From Plutella xylostella (Eukaryota; Arthropoda; Insecta; Lepidoptera; Plutellidae): 64,000 bases of DNA. Below the pieces are notes generated by a model. The model was not told the origin of the DNA, ran no database searches, and was given only the letters and a program-made list of their open reading frames with translations. This document shows positions 25,923-37,361 of this stretch, one piece after another; the stretch's first letter is position 1, and each line of letters opens with the position of its first letter. The DNA is taken from contig NC_063986.1 in NCBI RefSeq assembly GCF_932276165.1, forward strand, positions 1,500,501 to 1,564,500, written 5' to 3'. The position numbers and the translations under genes were made by a program.

Positions 25923-26050
25923 GCCCTGTAGCACAGGGCACTAATAAGACGTGATAAAAGTTCTCTGTCGCGCTCACTCTTGAGGCCGAGCGATGTGAGT
26001 GACGGTGATGCAAAACTTTTGTCACGTCTTAAATGCGCCCTGTACTAGCC
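25923..26050. mobile_element. AAGACGTGACAAAAG MITE, copy 1
   Basis: Inverted repeats of about 50 bases, core AAGACGTGAYAAAAGTT, with outer CAGGGCRCWNNT and GGGCTAGTACAGGGCGC. Sister copy at 56073; a decayed one at 11386. Confidence 0.72.
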
Positions 26051-28835
26051 CTTCTGTGTTTATATGGCGAGCTAATGTAACTGACTTATTAACTGATTCC
26101 GCACGCTTATCATACTCTAAGTGGAAATATCCCCTTTGCACTAAGATAAAGTGGAGATAGAGCGAATTATAACACGTTGATGAGTAAAGTAATATAAGCA
26201 TAGAAGATTTATATAAAAAAGGTTCAGTTTAACTTAATATTCGTAAACAAATTAAAGGTACAATAATTTTGAAATCACATCTGCGACAGCACATTTTGTT
26301 TTAAAGTTCTACTTGTTGTTGTCGCTCAATTCGTTATGAAGCTAATTTTAATGTTTTACCTATATTATTTTGTAATTGGTGTTGTCTGAAAAAATTTACA
26401 TAAGTAAAAAAGGGATAGGTACAGTGAGGATATAAGAATATTGGAATTTAAATGAGCTATCCCAGCTCGTGTCGTATCCAAGTGGGGGTCAGTATGGATC
26501 ATTCGTTCCTAATTAAATTTATAGATAATTGTTTAAATTTATAGATAATTGTAAAGATACTCATGGACTATAAAACCCAGGCTAATTGGCTGCCTAATGA
26601 AAGTAATGAAGAAGACGGTTCTATTTCCATACCAGCTTCTGGCTACTTGCTAGCTTAGAACCTTTACTACTTTTACGTTGACGACCTTCAAGCCTGTTCG
26701 AAGCAACGACCCCAAAATGGGCCTAATAAGAAAACAATATTATTTTCTAACCGGACGTACATATTCCACAAGCATTAGATACGTATTTACATAAGTGAAA
26801 ATGTCTGACTTAATATTAATCTGTGAACCAGTTTCTGTCATCCGCCATTTTGAAAGATGGCCACTGTTTGCTTTCACGTTGCGCGCGAAAACGATTAGCT
26901 CACGAGTCTATGGTCAACGCTGCCGTCTTCATTTCCATTTCCGATAGTATTTAATGACGCGACTTAAGATACTGGCATCGACAATTACCTCAGATTCAAT
27001 TTGTAATTCACAAGCTTCAAGTCACAACGCCTTCCCGATATTTGCATTAACTGGACTAGGTAACTCAATATCAGTTTCGCATAATAATATGATAATAATA
27101 TGTATCATTGTCATATTATAAAGTAAAAAATAACTAGGTATATAATCAAGTGATCTATTTTGTTTAAAGGAATTAACTATGACTGAGTGCCCCACATACG
27201 CTGGCACTCTTTCCCTCCGCTTACGATTTGCAATCATTGACCTATTGCGAAGATCTCAGAAGAATAATTTACGCGGATTGTCTGCGATGTTGGCTCGTTT
27301 CTTTTGTTGAACTGATGACATTGTTATTGCTTTTTCTCGATAGCTGTTAATCACCGTGGGAAATGTCATAAGCATCACATCGTAAATCGTTTAGAACTTT
27401 GTTCTGCTACGGTCTCTGCATAACAGTGATATACACGCGACTTCTACAGGGTGTTGCAAAAAGGGTATACTAAGCCGAAACCTACATGTGTAGCATGGTA
27501 TATCTGAGCCCAAAACTGAAATCAAAATTTCAAAATACGCGAAAAAAAAAGCATTCTCCATTCGGCTTTTTGCAACACTCTGTATACGTAAACTGAATAT
27601 AGGTATTAGGTTTCTTTTGCATTAAACCATTTACCACCATCAAGTATCGTTAGCGTCACATCAAACGCATTGTCACAAATTATGTGCGGTTTCCTCTGTC
27701 TACTGCATACATCTTTTGTCATTTGTTCCATCATAGTTACCGCTACACTTGAATCGTATGCAAGAATACGCAAACTTTTCTGTAAGCATAAAATATCAAA
27801 ACTAATACTAGATGTACTGAAAGACTATGTAGCAACCACGTCAACACACCATTAGGTTTCACATTTAACGACTTTAAGACACCAAGAATAACATGCGTGT
27901 ACCAATCGAGCTATGTTTTAAATTTAAATAATTTATTGTAGAGGGAATATACCTAGCGCAGCTATCTGACGAGGATATGAGACACTCGCTGCATACTCAT
28001 GTTTGGTTCAGTCAGTACTTTCATTGGTTCAATTTAAATTGAATAAGTGGAAACCTACGAATTCTTTAATTTTAATATCGCGAACTTTTTTTGACGACGA
28101 TTTGCGGTTTCAAATTGTATTCAATTTGACACTTATTACCTTCGTAAAAGTTACTTCGTTTTGACTTCACGATAACCCCCACTGTACTACGAATCCAAAG
28201 GTGTTGATTGTAAAATTTACATAACTTGGTGGAGCAGCGTATCAGTTACATATTAATGCACGATGTAATAAGATCTGTTCCATTCATCCTTTGATGTTAC
28301 GGTCGAAAGTGTTATTGAAAACATTCACTGGTGGTAGTAAAGTTTGTCGTAGGTACAAAGTTGCGGGGAATTTACTTGAAAAACAAACCATAAACTTACT
28401 TTAGGTTAGTAAATTTAATGTAAATTTTAAGCTGTTTTCTGTCGTTGCACTTTTAATTAAAATAAACATCATGTTGCATACCATTCACAAACGGTATACT
28501 ACACATGAATATTGTATAATATATATTGTATAATATATATTTTATACCTAATTATATCTGTATTTATAGATATCTACTATAGATATTAGTATTATGACAT
28601 TAAAAATATATATGGGGGTATGTTTTTTGGAGAAATTGGTTCAGGTTGACCAGTTAATTATGTAAGTATGTGGTAATTTTTTTCAACAGAATTTCATCTT
28701 GTATGTTCGAATAGTACCTATGGTAGGCATGGTAGGTATAGTATGGTAAGTAGGTAGGTAAAATATAGGGTATACGGATATCCTATTATCAAATGTGTAG
28801 GCTGATTGAGACAAATAAGAATATGTACTTACAAA
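26051..28835. other. ZP intron, one MITE
   Basis: Apart from the MITE at 27447, and an ATATTGTATAATAT duplication near 28505-28540, nothing is recognised. Confidence 0.45.
27447..27582. mobile_element. Mariner-type MITE, 136 bases, intact ends
   Basis: TA on each side (27445-27446 and 27583-27584). Ends are CAGGGTGTTGCAAAAAGGGT and its complement TTTTTGCAACACTCTG. Confidence 0.82.
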
Positions 28836-28933
28836 CACTCGCGACGAATTCAAAAGTTCCACTTATACCCCATTTACACTCTCGCCTCGGCCCTCGCCTC
28901 CTCGCTCGCCTCGTCACTCGTGCGGAGGCGCGA

Positions 28934-28975
28934 ATGTAAACACCCACTCGCGTGTGACGCGAGTGGGTGTTTACA
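28934..28975. repeat. Hairpin with 18-base arms inside the foldback
   Basis: Arms 28935-28952 and 28958-28975 are exact complements (core ACACCCACTCGCG) around a 5-base loop, TGTGA. The same hairpin occurs inverted in the right arm near 30868-30908. It is likely to extrude as a cruciform and may mark a subterminal binding region. Confidence 0.85.
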
Positions 28976-29013
28976 CTCTCGTGCAGAGTTCAGTTGTCTT
29001 TGAGCTAGCAACG

Positions 29014-29127
29014 ATGGAGGACGTCGAAGTTTTAGCCGCAACAATAAAGAATTTATGTATGATCACCGATTACTTCGCCGTTTATGGACCGATTTTGAAA
29101 ATTCTTTTTTTTTATGTATTGGGTTGA
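29014..29127 (+). pseudogene. Start exon relic in left arm, MEDVEVLAATIKNL
   Basis: A 37-codon frame starts ATGGAGGACGTCGAAG and reads MEDVEVLAATIKNLCM, preceded by a plausible transcript start (GAGTTCAGTTG). It ends at TGA after a poly-T tract. The opening resembles the N-terminus of Harbinger-type transposases (M-[DE]-D-[VI]-E-x-L-A), but too little remains to prove it. An inverted copy starts at 30828 on the minus strand. Probably the first exon of a gene whose remainder has been deleted. Confidence 0.4.
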
Positions 29128-29667
29128 GATCCCATGTGGTCCCATTTTTTTCAAATTTTGATTCCACCTCCAAGGGTGGGTAAAGGGTTAAAAACAGGCT
29201 ATGAATTTCCATTTTGGGTACCTATTAACCGATTGTAGTTAATGAAATTTAGAAAGTACATAGGTACTTACCTATATTTTTAACATTAAAAAAATATGAT
29301 GGTGACCTTGAGCTGATCTGATGATGGAAACGGAAGGTAGTCAAGGGAACTCCTCAACGGTAGGTAGGTATATAGCAACTACTTCGTGTTTACTACTGAC
29401 TAGTAGGACTTATAGGTATCATTTGCTTCTTAATTTTGATTGTCAATTATTGCAAATAAACTAAGTATAAATAAGTAATAAAATAAAATAATGATATAAA
29501 AACGACTTCAAAAAACCACTAAAACGTAAGAAATAATTTAAGGTTTAGACATGGTTTAGACCTATTCTATGTGACAGCAGTATTGTATATCTAAGCAGGT
29601 AAGTACTGCTTTTATTTCTTACGTTTTAGTGTTTTTTTTATTATTATTATTTTATTGAAATATTTAC

Positions 29668-29706
29668 TTATATGAAATTAAATGTTTCGTCTTGCGACCA
29701 ATCCAT
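29668..29706 (-). pseudogene. Start exon relic in left arm, MDWSQDETFNFI
   Basis: A 12-codon frame, MDWSQDETFNFI then TAA, read from the inner end of the arm towards the middle. It looks like the first exon of a MADF-domain protein (W at position 3, acidic, then F-x-F-I). Harbinger elements often encode such a DNA-binding partner. The expected donor appears spoiled: TTCATATAAGTA where GTAAGTA would fit. The copy in the right arm is at 30139-30177 on the plus strand. Function is inferred from a very short match. Confidence 0.35.
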
Positions 29707-30138
29707 TATACAACTGAGGAAAAAACACTACGTTATACGACGACGAACACAACCTGCGCGGCACGATGTAGAAGCCAGAATGAAGCGGAAGCGAGAGTGT
29801 AAACACCCGCTCGCGTGCGACGCGAGCTCGACGCGAGCTCCTTTGATACCCCATTTACACTCTCGCACGAGTGGCGAGGCGAGCGACAAGGCGAGGGGCG
29901 AGGCGCGAGTGTGAACAGACGCTCGTGGCTCGCCTCCTCGCTCGCCTCGCCACTCGCGGCGCTCGCGTCCGGAGCGGTTTTTGGGGCACGAGTCAAAGGA
30001 GCTCGCGTCGAGCTCGCGTCGCACGCGAGCGGGTGTTTACACTCTCGCGTCCGCTTCATTCTGGCTTCTACATCGTGCCGCGCAGGTTGTGTTCGTCGTC
30101 GTATAATTATAATGTAGTGTTTTTTCCTCAGTTGTATA

Positions 30139-30177
30139 ATGGATTGGTCGCAAGACGAAACATTTAATTTCATATAA
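30139..30177 (+). pseudogene. Start exon relic in right arm, MDWSQDETFNFI
   Basis: Inverted duplicate of the relic at 29668-29706, identical in its 12 codons and also ending TAAGTA. See that entry for the MADF interpretation. Confidence 0.35.
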
Positions 30178-30714
30178 GTAAATATTTCAATAAAATAATA
30201 ATAATAAAAAAACACTAAAACGTAAGAAATAAAAGCAGTACTTACCTGCTTAGATATATTAGTACTGTCACATAGAATAGGTCTAAACCATGTCTAAACC
30301 TTAAATTATTTCTTACGTTTTAGTGGTTTTTTGAAGTCGTTTTTTTATCATTATTTTATTTTATTACTTATTTATACTTAGTTTATTTGCAATAATTGAC
30401 AATCAAAATTAAGAAGCAAATGATACCTATAAGTCCTACTAGTCAGTAGTAAACACGAAGTAGTTGCTATATACCTACCGTTGAGGAGTTCCCTTGACTA
30501 CCTTCCGTTTCCATCATCAGATCAGCTCAAGGTCACCATCATATTTTTTTTAATGTTAAAAATATAGGTAGGTATGTACCTATGTACTTTCTAAATTTCA
30601 TTAACTACAATCGGTTAATAGGTACCCAAAATGGAAATTCATAGCCTGTTTTTAACCCTTTACCCACCCTTGGAGGTGGAATCAAAATTTGAAAAAAATG
30701 GGACCACATGGGAT

Positions 30715-30828
30715 CTCAACCCAATACATAAAAAAAAGAATTTTCAAAATCGGTCCATAAACGGCGAAGTAATCGGTGATCATACATAAATTCTTTATTG
30801 TTGCGGCTAAAACTTCGACGTCCTCCAT
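30715..30828 (-). pseudogene. Start exon relic in right arm, MEDVEVLAATIKNL
   Basis: Inverted duplicate of the relic at 29014. It keeps the same start and downstream poly-T to TGA region. Positions sum with the left copy to 59842, which fixes the palindrome centre. Confidence 0.38.
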
Positions 30829-31782
30829 CGTTGCTAGCTCAAAGACAACTGAACTCTGCACGAGAGTGTAAACACCCACTCGCGTCACACGCGAGTGGGT
30901 GTTTACATTCGCGCCTCCGCACGAGTGACGAGGCGAGCGAGGAGGCGAGGGCCGAGGCGAGAGTGTAAATGGGGTATGACTCGTGCCCCAAAAACCGCTC
31001 CGGACGCGAGCGCCGCGAGTGGCGAGGCGAGCGAGGAGGCGAGCCACGAGCGTCTGTTCACACTCGCGCCTCGCCCCTCGCCACTCGTGCGAGAGTGTAA
31101 ATGGGGTATTACAAAATACCAACACCAAATGGCTCAATTTTTTAACATTTAATCAAAAAATTAACACAATATTTACGTCAATAGTTGGTACGGTCATGTG
31201 CAGAGAAATGTGACTCATAGTAACAATGCCTCTCATAGTGATGAATGTATTTCAATATCGCAGATGGTGTCATTAAGCTAGCCTTTTCTGTTTAGGAGTA
31301 ATGTAGTTGCTTTTCTTACTGGAACGTTTTCATTGCTCGTGAGTACGTTTGTACTCGTAGTAACGGAACGTGAGTACAATTGTACTCGCACACGACATGC
31401 CGGCCAGTGAGCGTGTTCACGCGGTGAAGAGGCGTTTTTTTACGAAACGAAAGTATGTGATTATTTGCTAGAACGAGTGTCTGTGTCGCGAGCGAGAGTG
31501 TAGCGGAGGCACAGTAGTCAAAGACTATAGTTTCTAATAATCGTAATGTTTATAAAAAATATATTTTAATTGTTAAATATTTATTAGTGTACAAATACAG
31601 AGTATCTTATCTATGAATTATGTAAGCAGATTATTAATTTACTAGCTGATCGACGCAATATAGGTACCTAATAATAAATATTAAATATATTTTTAACATA
31701 AATTCCGATCTTCGGCCTTCCTAATTTATCTTGCTAAGATCTTTGGTCCAGCGGAACAGAGTATCAATTTCACTCACGAGTA

Positions 31783-31996
31783 TAGTGCCACAAACTTATC
31801 TGTTCCGGTGACAGCTCACGTAAATGTGTAATATTTCTTCATTCTATAAGATTTTAAGTTTGCCAGTAGTGGTAATTCACTCTTGTGATTTCAGTAAACC
31901 CATCTTATCTAGATATCAATATATAATTCATTAGTAAATAATGAGATATGGATCAATTTAGTTCGCTCTCACCGGAACAGATAAGTTTGTCGCACT
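31783..31996. mobile_element. TA-flanked MITE, AGTGCSACAAACTTATC ends
   Basis: 28-base inverted repeats (31784-31811 and 31968-31995) with core ACAAACTTATCTGTTCCGGT. TA lies on both sides (31781-31782, 31997-31998), as for Tc1/mariner elements; 214 bases. Confidence 0.75.
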
Positions 31997-33863
31997 GTAC
32001 TGAAAAAGTTCCAGTGACTTAAGGAACGTCAATGTCAGGTGGAACGTTTTCATTGCTCGCGAGCGAGTGTATTTTTTTACCATAGTTGCCGTTAGTGCTA
32101 CATTGTACTTGTGAAACAAAACGTACGTACGTTTCTGAGATTTATATCTCTTGTGAGTTCTAATGCTTGAAGTAACACTGGAGATGTTGAGTTAGTGTTG
32201 GCTATGCCGTGACTGTAACTGCACTGCACCAGTGTAACATTAAGTGCAAATTAATATTGCGTATCGATTCTATTAAGTTTCCCCGCAGTGGCAGTGGTCA
32301 TTGCAGAAGATAATTTGGTTTAAATATGTCAAGTCTGTCTGCGAAAATTTATATTTACGAGTAGATATGTCCTTTGCTTAGTAGTTATAGTCGTAACTTA
32401 TAAGGAAATGGTTCTAATTAGTTTGAAAGTTTCTGAGGACATTTATTGTTTAGCTTTTGGAAGATTTATAATAATAATTTTAATATTAAGATTATGAAAA
32501 TTAAAAAATCATCTTTTGACATTCATTTAAGGGAAAAAAAATATCTCTTATTTATCTCTTATAAACCATCTCCTGCCACGGGATCGCGGTAAACCGCACA
32601 TTTAACTTACAAGCCAAATCCATCTCCAGCCAAATTGATCGCAATTTCGCTTGAATTATATTTGTAAAAACCTTTTCTGTCACGACATTAGCTTATCTGT
32701 GTTCCGAGGGCACTTTGACACCCGCCGCAGCAACGCCAGTTAGAGACCCTCAGTTTAATAAGAAAACACTCATGTTTTCAGCACAAAAACTTTGTAAGGC
32801 TATGTAACAGACTTTACTGTACAAAATTTAAGTCTAATGACTGTTCATTTCATAATAGTTCATTTCAGCTAAGATGATCGCTGTGAAAGTTCATATTGTC
32901 CCAAAATACGCACAAATACAATTTGAAAATTCTGTGTCTACAGTCCAATTTATAAAGTCGTGAAAACGGAGAGTCCTAACTAATTGTTTAAGATTTAATC
33001 GTATTTAATCCACCTGTTATATTTATAAATGGACAAATCCGTTAAAAATCTATAATCAATCGGTATTTTATTTTTAAAATGTATGTAAAAGTAAGGAAAT
33101 AACTAATGAATATAAAAAGTCTTAGCAAAATCGCACTCTTTGATGTCAGGACTTTATAGTTTGACTGTACTTATTAATTACATTTCATTGGGTTACGACT
33201 CATGCAATAAATCGATTGACAAAATCGTTAGAATTTCAATATCTTTAAAACTGTAAATCTCCAAACGTCACAGGAATAATCTTTTCTGAAAAGAAGTGTA
33301 ATGGTATATTTTACTCTTAGCAAGTCTCTTAGCAAGAAACGTGTGTGCCAAAGAGATAAATATAATCATACGACTAACAAGAAACAGTAAAATTTTAAAA
33401 TACCTGTCCTGATTACGGAACCAGCTATTAAAACATTCTTTCGAGCATTTTTTCAGGTCTTCCTTGAATTATTAAGCAGGTTGGTGGTATGTGGGTCGGT
33501 TTCATCAATCAAATTTACGCGGCCCGAGCCACTGGCTGGTTCAATTTAAGTTTAGTCCCTTATTATAGCAGACCACAAACAAATATAGCCTCTATTCGCG
33601 TGGTATGAAGTGCAGGAGCCATGGCGTTGACCTGGATCCCGGAGACAGTGTTTAAAGAACGAATGGTACGCAGATTGTTAGACAGCTGCGAAAGTGTGGG
33701 AAAGTGGAAAAATTACATTATATTCTGTGTAATTAACGCTTTTTGCTAAAGTTATGAGTGTATGTTATAAATAGGTACATATGGATGCCAGACTCACAAA
33801 AGACTCTGCACGTTAATTGAGTTCACTAGAAGTAAATTATTAATAAGTACATAATTTTATGTA

Positions 33864-34096
33864 CACTCACGGGCAATGAAAAGGTTCCACTGAGAAAAGC
33901 ACTAAATTTTTTTCTAACGGAAAAGGTAACCTTGATAACGCCTTCTGCAACATTGAAGTAAATTTAACAGAACATCAGAATATTAAAAACTATCAACGGT
34001 AATATTTTGTTCAAATTTTAAATGAAATGTTTGAAAAAAATAGGGTTGTTTGGTGTCGTAATTTTGTGTGTGGAACTTTTTCATTGCCCGTGAGTG
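33864..34096. mobile_element. Mariner-type MITE, 233 bases
   Basis: Flanking TA on both sides (33862-33863 and 34097-34098). The terminal inverted repeats begin CACTCACGGGCAATGAAAA and continue to GTTCCAC. It has the same length as the 48655 copy in opposite orientation. Non-coding, and in a ZP gene intron. Confidence 0.85.
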
Positions 34097-35361
34097 TATT
34101 ATACGTAAAGTAATCTAAGTTCTAAGATAATTGTAACAGACAAAATGATATAGGTCCAATATTAAAACGATCATTTCCCGGACTGTAAAACACTGTGTAG
34201 TGTAAAACAGCCCTTAAAGTCAAAGGCGACCCGCAGGTAGCACAATATTTATAGGCTTTAATTGAGTCGTCGCAATAAAATATGTAAAATAACTAGCCAA
34301 TGATACCATCATACCGACTTTCATCTGAATTTTATAGTTTCTGCATAAGGTTTTCCCATAAAGTCGGTATAACATTTATAAATGGAAATTAGCGTTAAAA
34401 AAACTCTACGTATAGACAAGTTTAATTGAAATTGCCCACAACATGATTCGTTTTAAACGTCAGAAAAATATTACAGATTCATTGATAATTTTGTACTTTT
34501 ATTACAATGAGTGAACAATGAAAATCAGCTCTCCCAACTTACAGAGTTCATCATCTCTGTTAGGCATTATATTTTTTCTCAAATTGCATAACTACATAGA
34601 TAAAAAAATTCTCCACAATTACTCTTAATCTTACAATACAATATTCAATCCGAACACCTTGAGAGCACTCTACACTACACCCACACACGCCACACTAACA
34701 AGGGTTTAATAAAGCTAGCATGCTCCGTAGAATATTATGGGGCCCAGTACATAACTACAGGGGCTCAGTCAACGATATTTTAATAATAACTAGATGGAGT
34801 GTCAGTGCAAACGTAACGTCTCAACAAATAACACCCTAGTTGGTACACTGAGCTGTTATTTTGAAATACATAGGTAGTTCGTTTAGAAGATTTGTGTCTT
34901 TATTCATTGCTACAATAGTCGAACTTACAACGGTTTGACAATAAAGTAAAGGCAGTCTGTTTTATGCTTTGTTTTTGTATGTGACGCACCATATTGTCCG
35001 CGTATTGTTAATCTAAGGGCCTAGTTCATAACTATAGGGCGCCCCGCGGCGACGTATGTTCTGACACCCAGACAGCTCACTGATAATTGTGCTTCGTTCA
35101 GGCAACAGACCTATCTAGCCTATCTCTTTCTACGTGTATGAGTAAAAGTTATAGCCAAATATCTCAGTACTTAAAAGATTATCGAAATAGAAAATATTAA
35201 TTGGCGAACTGCAAACCAACCCTAACTTTGTAATTAATTAATTTCTGAATTTCTTGCTAAGCCTTTATTATAACATAATTTATAGTTGGTAAAATTAGAG
35301 AGAAACCGACATTTAAAACCAAACGATACAACAATATTTTAGGTACAGTAAATCAAATTAG

Positions 35362-35625
35362 ACGACCGAATGGCGTAGTGGTTAGTGACCCTGACTACTG
35401 AGCCAAAGGTCCCGGGTTCGATTCCCGGCTGGGGCAGATATTTGTTTAAAGACAGATATTTGTACTCGGGTCTTGGGTGTTGATATTTATATTTAGTATC
35501 TATCTATCTATGTATTTGTGTAGATATATCAGCTGTCCGACACCCATAACACAGGCTCTGCCTAGCTTGGGGTCGGATGGCCGTGTGTGAGATGTCCCCA
35601 CATATTTATTTATTTATTTATTTAA
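35362..35625 (+). mobile_element. tRNA-derived SINE, complete, (TTTA)n tail
   Basis: The head at 35364-35437 has a polymerase III A box (TGGCGTAGTGG) and B box (GGTTCGATTCC). It is followed by the body (AGACAGATATTTGTACTCGG, CAGCTGTCCGACACCCATAA) and a TTTA repeat tail at 35605-35625. The head is no longer a foldable tRNA acceptor. Confidence 0.85.
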
Positions 35626-35832
35626 ATTTTCAGTTAAGTCATGAATCATGATTGTAGCAATAATAGCTGAGGTTACTGAGGGCAAGCACTATACAATGTA
35701 ATCTACTCGGATATCTTTCAAGACTAATCTTTGCCAATCTTTGACAAACTTGCTGAAATTTAGAGGTTCAATTCACGAATATTTTTTACATCTACGAGGG
35801 TTTAAATTTACTAATTTGACAACAACAACATA

Positions 35833-35968
35833 CAGTCAGCTGCATAAGTAAGCTGTACACTTTTGTACCTTCTTAAACTCACAAACTGCCTATTAAAACA
35901 TTGACAGTTTGTTATGTTGCTAGTTTGACAAGGAACAAAAGAGTACAGCTACTTATGCAGCTATGCAA
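35833..35968. mobile_element. TA-flanked MITE, CAGTCAGCTGCATAAG ends
   Basis: Inverted repeats AGCTGCATAAGTAAGCTGTA and TACAGCTACTTATGCAGCT, continuing through CTTTTGTNCCTT. TA on both sides. The right-most 7 bases have changed. Confidence 0.7.
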
Positions 35969-37200
35969 TATATCAACTGTCACCGTAATTTAGACACCTT
36001 TGATATTATGAAAAACCTACGATAATTTGCTTTTAAATAAATGAACCGGGAAATAAACCTACTATCCATATAAAATCAATCAAATCAACCATATCATAAA
36101 GTAAGTAGCTTATATGAATGTAAAGGAAATGGCAAATTATCTGCAAAAAGATTCTCTTACAAGATTACATGGACTAGCACGGCTCTTCCAGTAGTAATTT
36201 AATTTGCTATATCATGGCTTCTTTCTCTTATATTTATTTGTGTATTGATTTCCTGTTGCATTATAAATAATTAATTGTATCTTTTCAATTAATTATTTTC
36301 ATTTAAACAATAACTAGAACTTACATGTTAAGTGCGCCCGTTTAACTCTAATGTATGGACCGTCATTAACAAGTAAAAAAAAACTTGAATTTTATGACAA
36401 TTCACTGATGTTTTTTTATTATTTTATATTAAAATTTTAACATATTGATAGTAGTTTAGAAACATGATCAGATGGACAATAAATTGAAATCGAAAAAATA
36501 GTATCTCAATTTTAACAACTAAGTTAAACGAGCTTTTACTTTACAAAATAATCATACTTTGTAAAAAAAATAAAAACCGGATGGATATAATCATATTGTT
36601 AGAAAGTATTTTATTTAACAACTTGACCATCCTAGGGCCTCATTTACCATATTTGCACACCAATAATTTCCGAACTATACTTACGAACACATCATGGACT
36701 AAATAAATAATTTATTGATGTACATAAAGGCGAATAAATATCATAGAACGAGTAGATATCAAATGTCAGACAACACTATGCATGAATAGGCTTTTCTAGA
36801 GAAATTTAATTTATGAGAACATCGTTTATAATGTACGTAAAGTGTAGTCTTTAATTATAGCTTTTCATTATAAAATATCACAGTACAAGATTAACATTGT
36901 CTCTCGGTATTAAACACTTATAAAACACAATAGAATTATGTTTTTATTGGTATTATGTTTTCATCTTATTCTGGTACCTATACATACTTAATTAATTTTA
37001 AGCATGCAAAGTTCCAAGAAAATCTGATTTTTAGTTTCGAAAATAGTCAAACTTTTGTCTACCGTCGGGGTAGATGCGTAAGTAGAAACGTAGCGTGGAA
37101 AGCCCTAAAATGCCGGTAGTTTTTAAGTCAGAAAGTAATCAAAAATAGAGTTTTGGTACTAAGCGTCGTTTTGTCGTCATTTTAAAAAATAAACACTTAC

Positions 37201-37361
37201 CATCCAATTTGTTTCCGCCGTCCGGAGTTCCTTACACTCCACAGCAACATCTCGCTACAGTCACCCACAAGTTCACGTCACCTGTCACTGCACATAGTCC
37301 TTACGGCCCGGTAATAAGCACTGCACTACAACCAGTCCTCTTGAAACTACGCCGAGGATAC
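37201..37361 (-). other. Probable non-coding 5' exon of the ZP gene
   Basis: A 161-base GC-rich block on the minus strand is bounded by a strong acceptor (tatctcttttcag) and a strong donor (GGATG|GTAAGTG). It has stop codons in all frames, so it would be 5' untranslated sequence. Spliced to the 24.8 kb exon, its terminal ATG would make only a two-codon upstream reading frame (ATG GTG TAA) before the real start. Assignment to the ZP gene rests on strand and position and is unproven. Confidence 0.5.

Larger units (their letters stand above)
28866..31108. mobile_element. 2.24 kb foldback transposon, PIF/Harbinger-like (TTA duplication)
   Basis: Termini are TACCCCATTTACACTCTCG and its complement. 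Flanks carry a 3-base duplication TTA (28863-28865 and 31109-31111). Inside is a near-perfect palindrome centred at about 29921, with arms X at 28866-29846 and 29995-30976. A 146-base GC-rich block S (29847-29992) lies between the arms, and a second, inverted, 132-base copy of S closes the right end (30977-31108). The arms differ by scattered substitutions and short indels. S and its copy differ by a 14-base deletion. The GC-rich parts are built from CGAG-rich units and repeated (T)TTACACTCTCG motifs. Each arm holds two short convergent start-codon exons. The TTA site and those exons suggest an internally deleted PIF/Harbinger relative; no transposase domain remains. The element is inserted in a mariner-type MITE. 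Confidence 0.85.
28836..31343. mobile_element. Mariner-type MITE split by the foldback element
   Basis: The left piece 28836-28865 (CACTCGCGACG, then AAAAGTTCCACTTA) and the right piece 31109-31343 (TTACAAAATACCAACACC to CATTGCTCGTGAG) together make one copy of the 233-base MITE found intact at 33864 and 48655. The intact copy at 48655 reads GTTCCACTCACAAAATTCC at the equivalent site, so it serves as an empty-site reference. The TA duplication is not preserved on the left. Confidence 0.8.
31997..37200. other. ZP intron with scattered MITEs and a SINE
   Basis: Contains the 33864 and 35833 MITEs and the 35362 SINE. At 32041-32075 GGAACGTTTTCATTGCTCGC is a broken end of the 33864-type MITE. The rest is AT-rich without genes. 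Confidence 0.5.

Noticed and set aside
29728..30215. Frames of 98 to 160 codons on both strands around the foldback centre
   Set aside because: Arg/Ala/Ser-rich translations of CGAG-type repeats, present in mirrored form on the opposite strand; no domain.
30682..31137. 151-codon minus frame
   Set aside because: Mix of repeat translation and the MEDVEV exon read through without splicing; not one protein.
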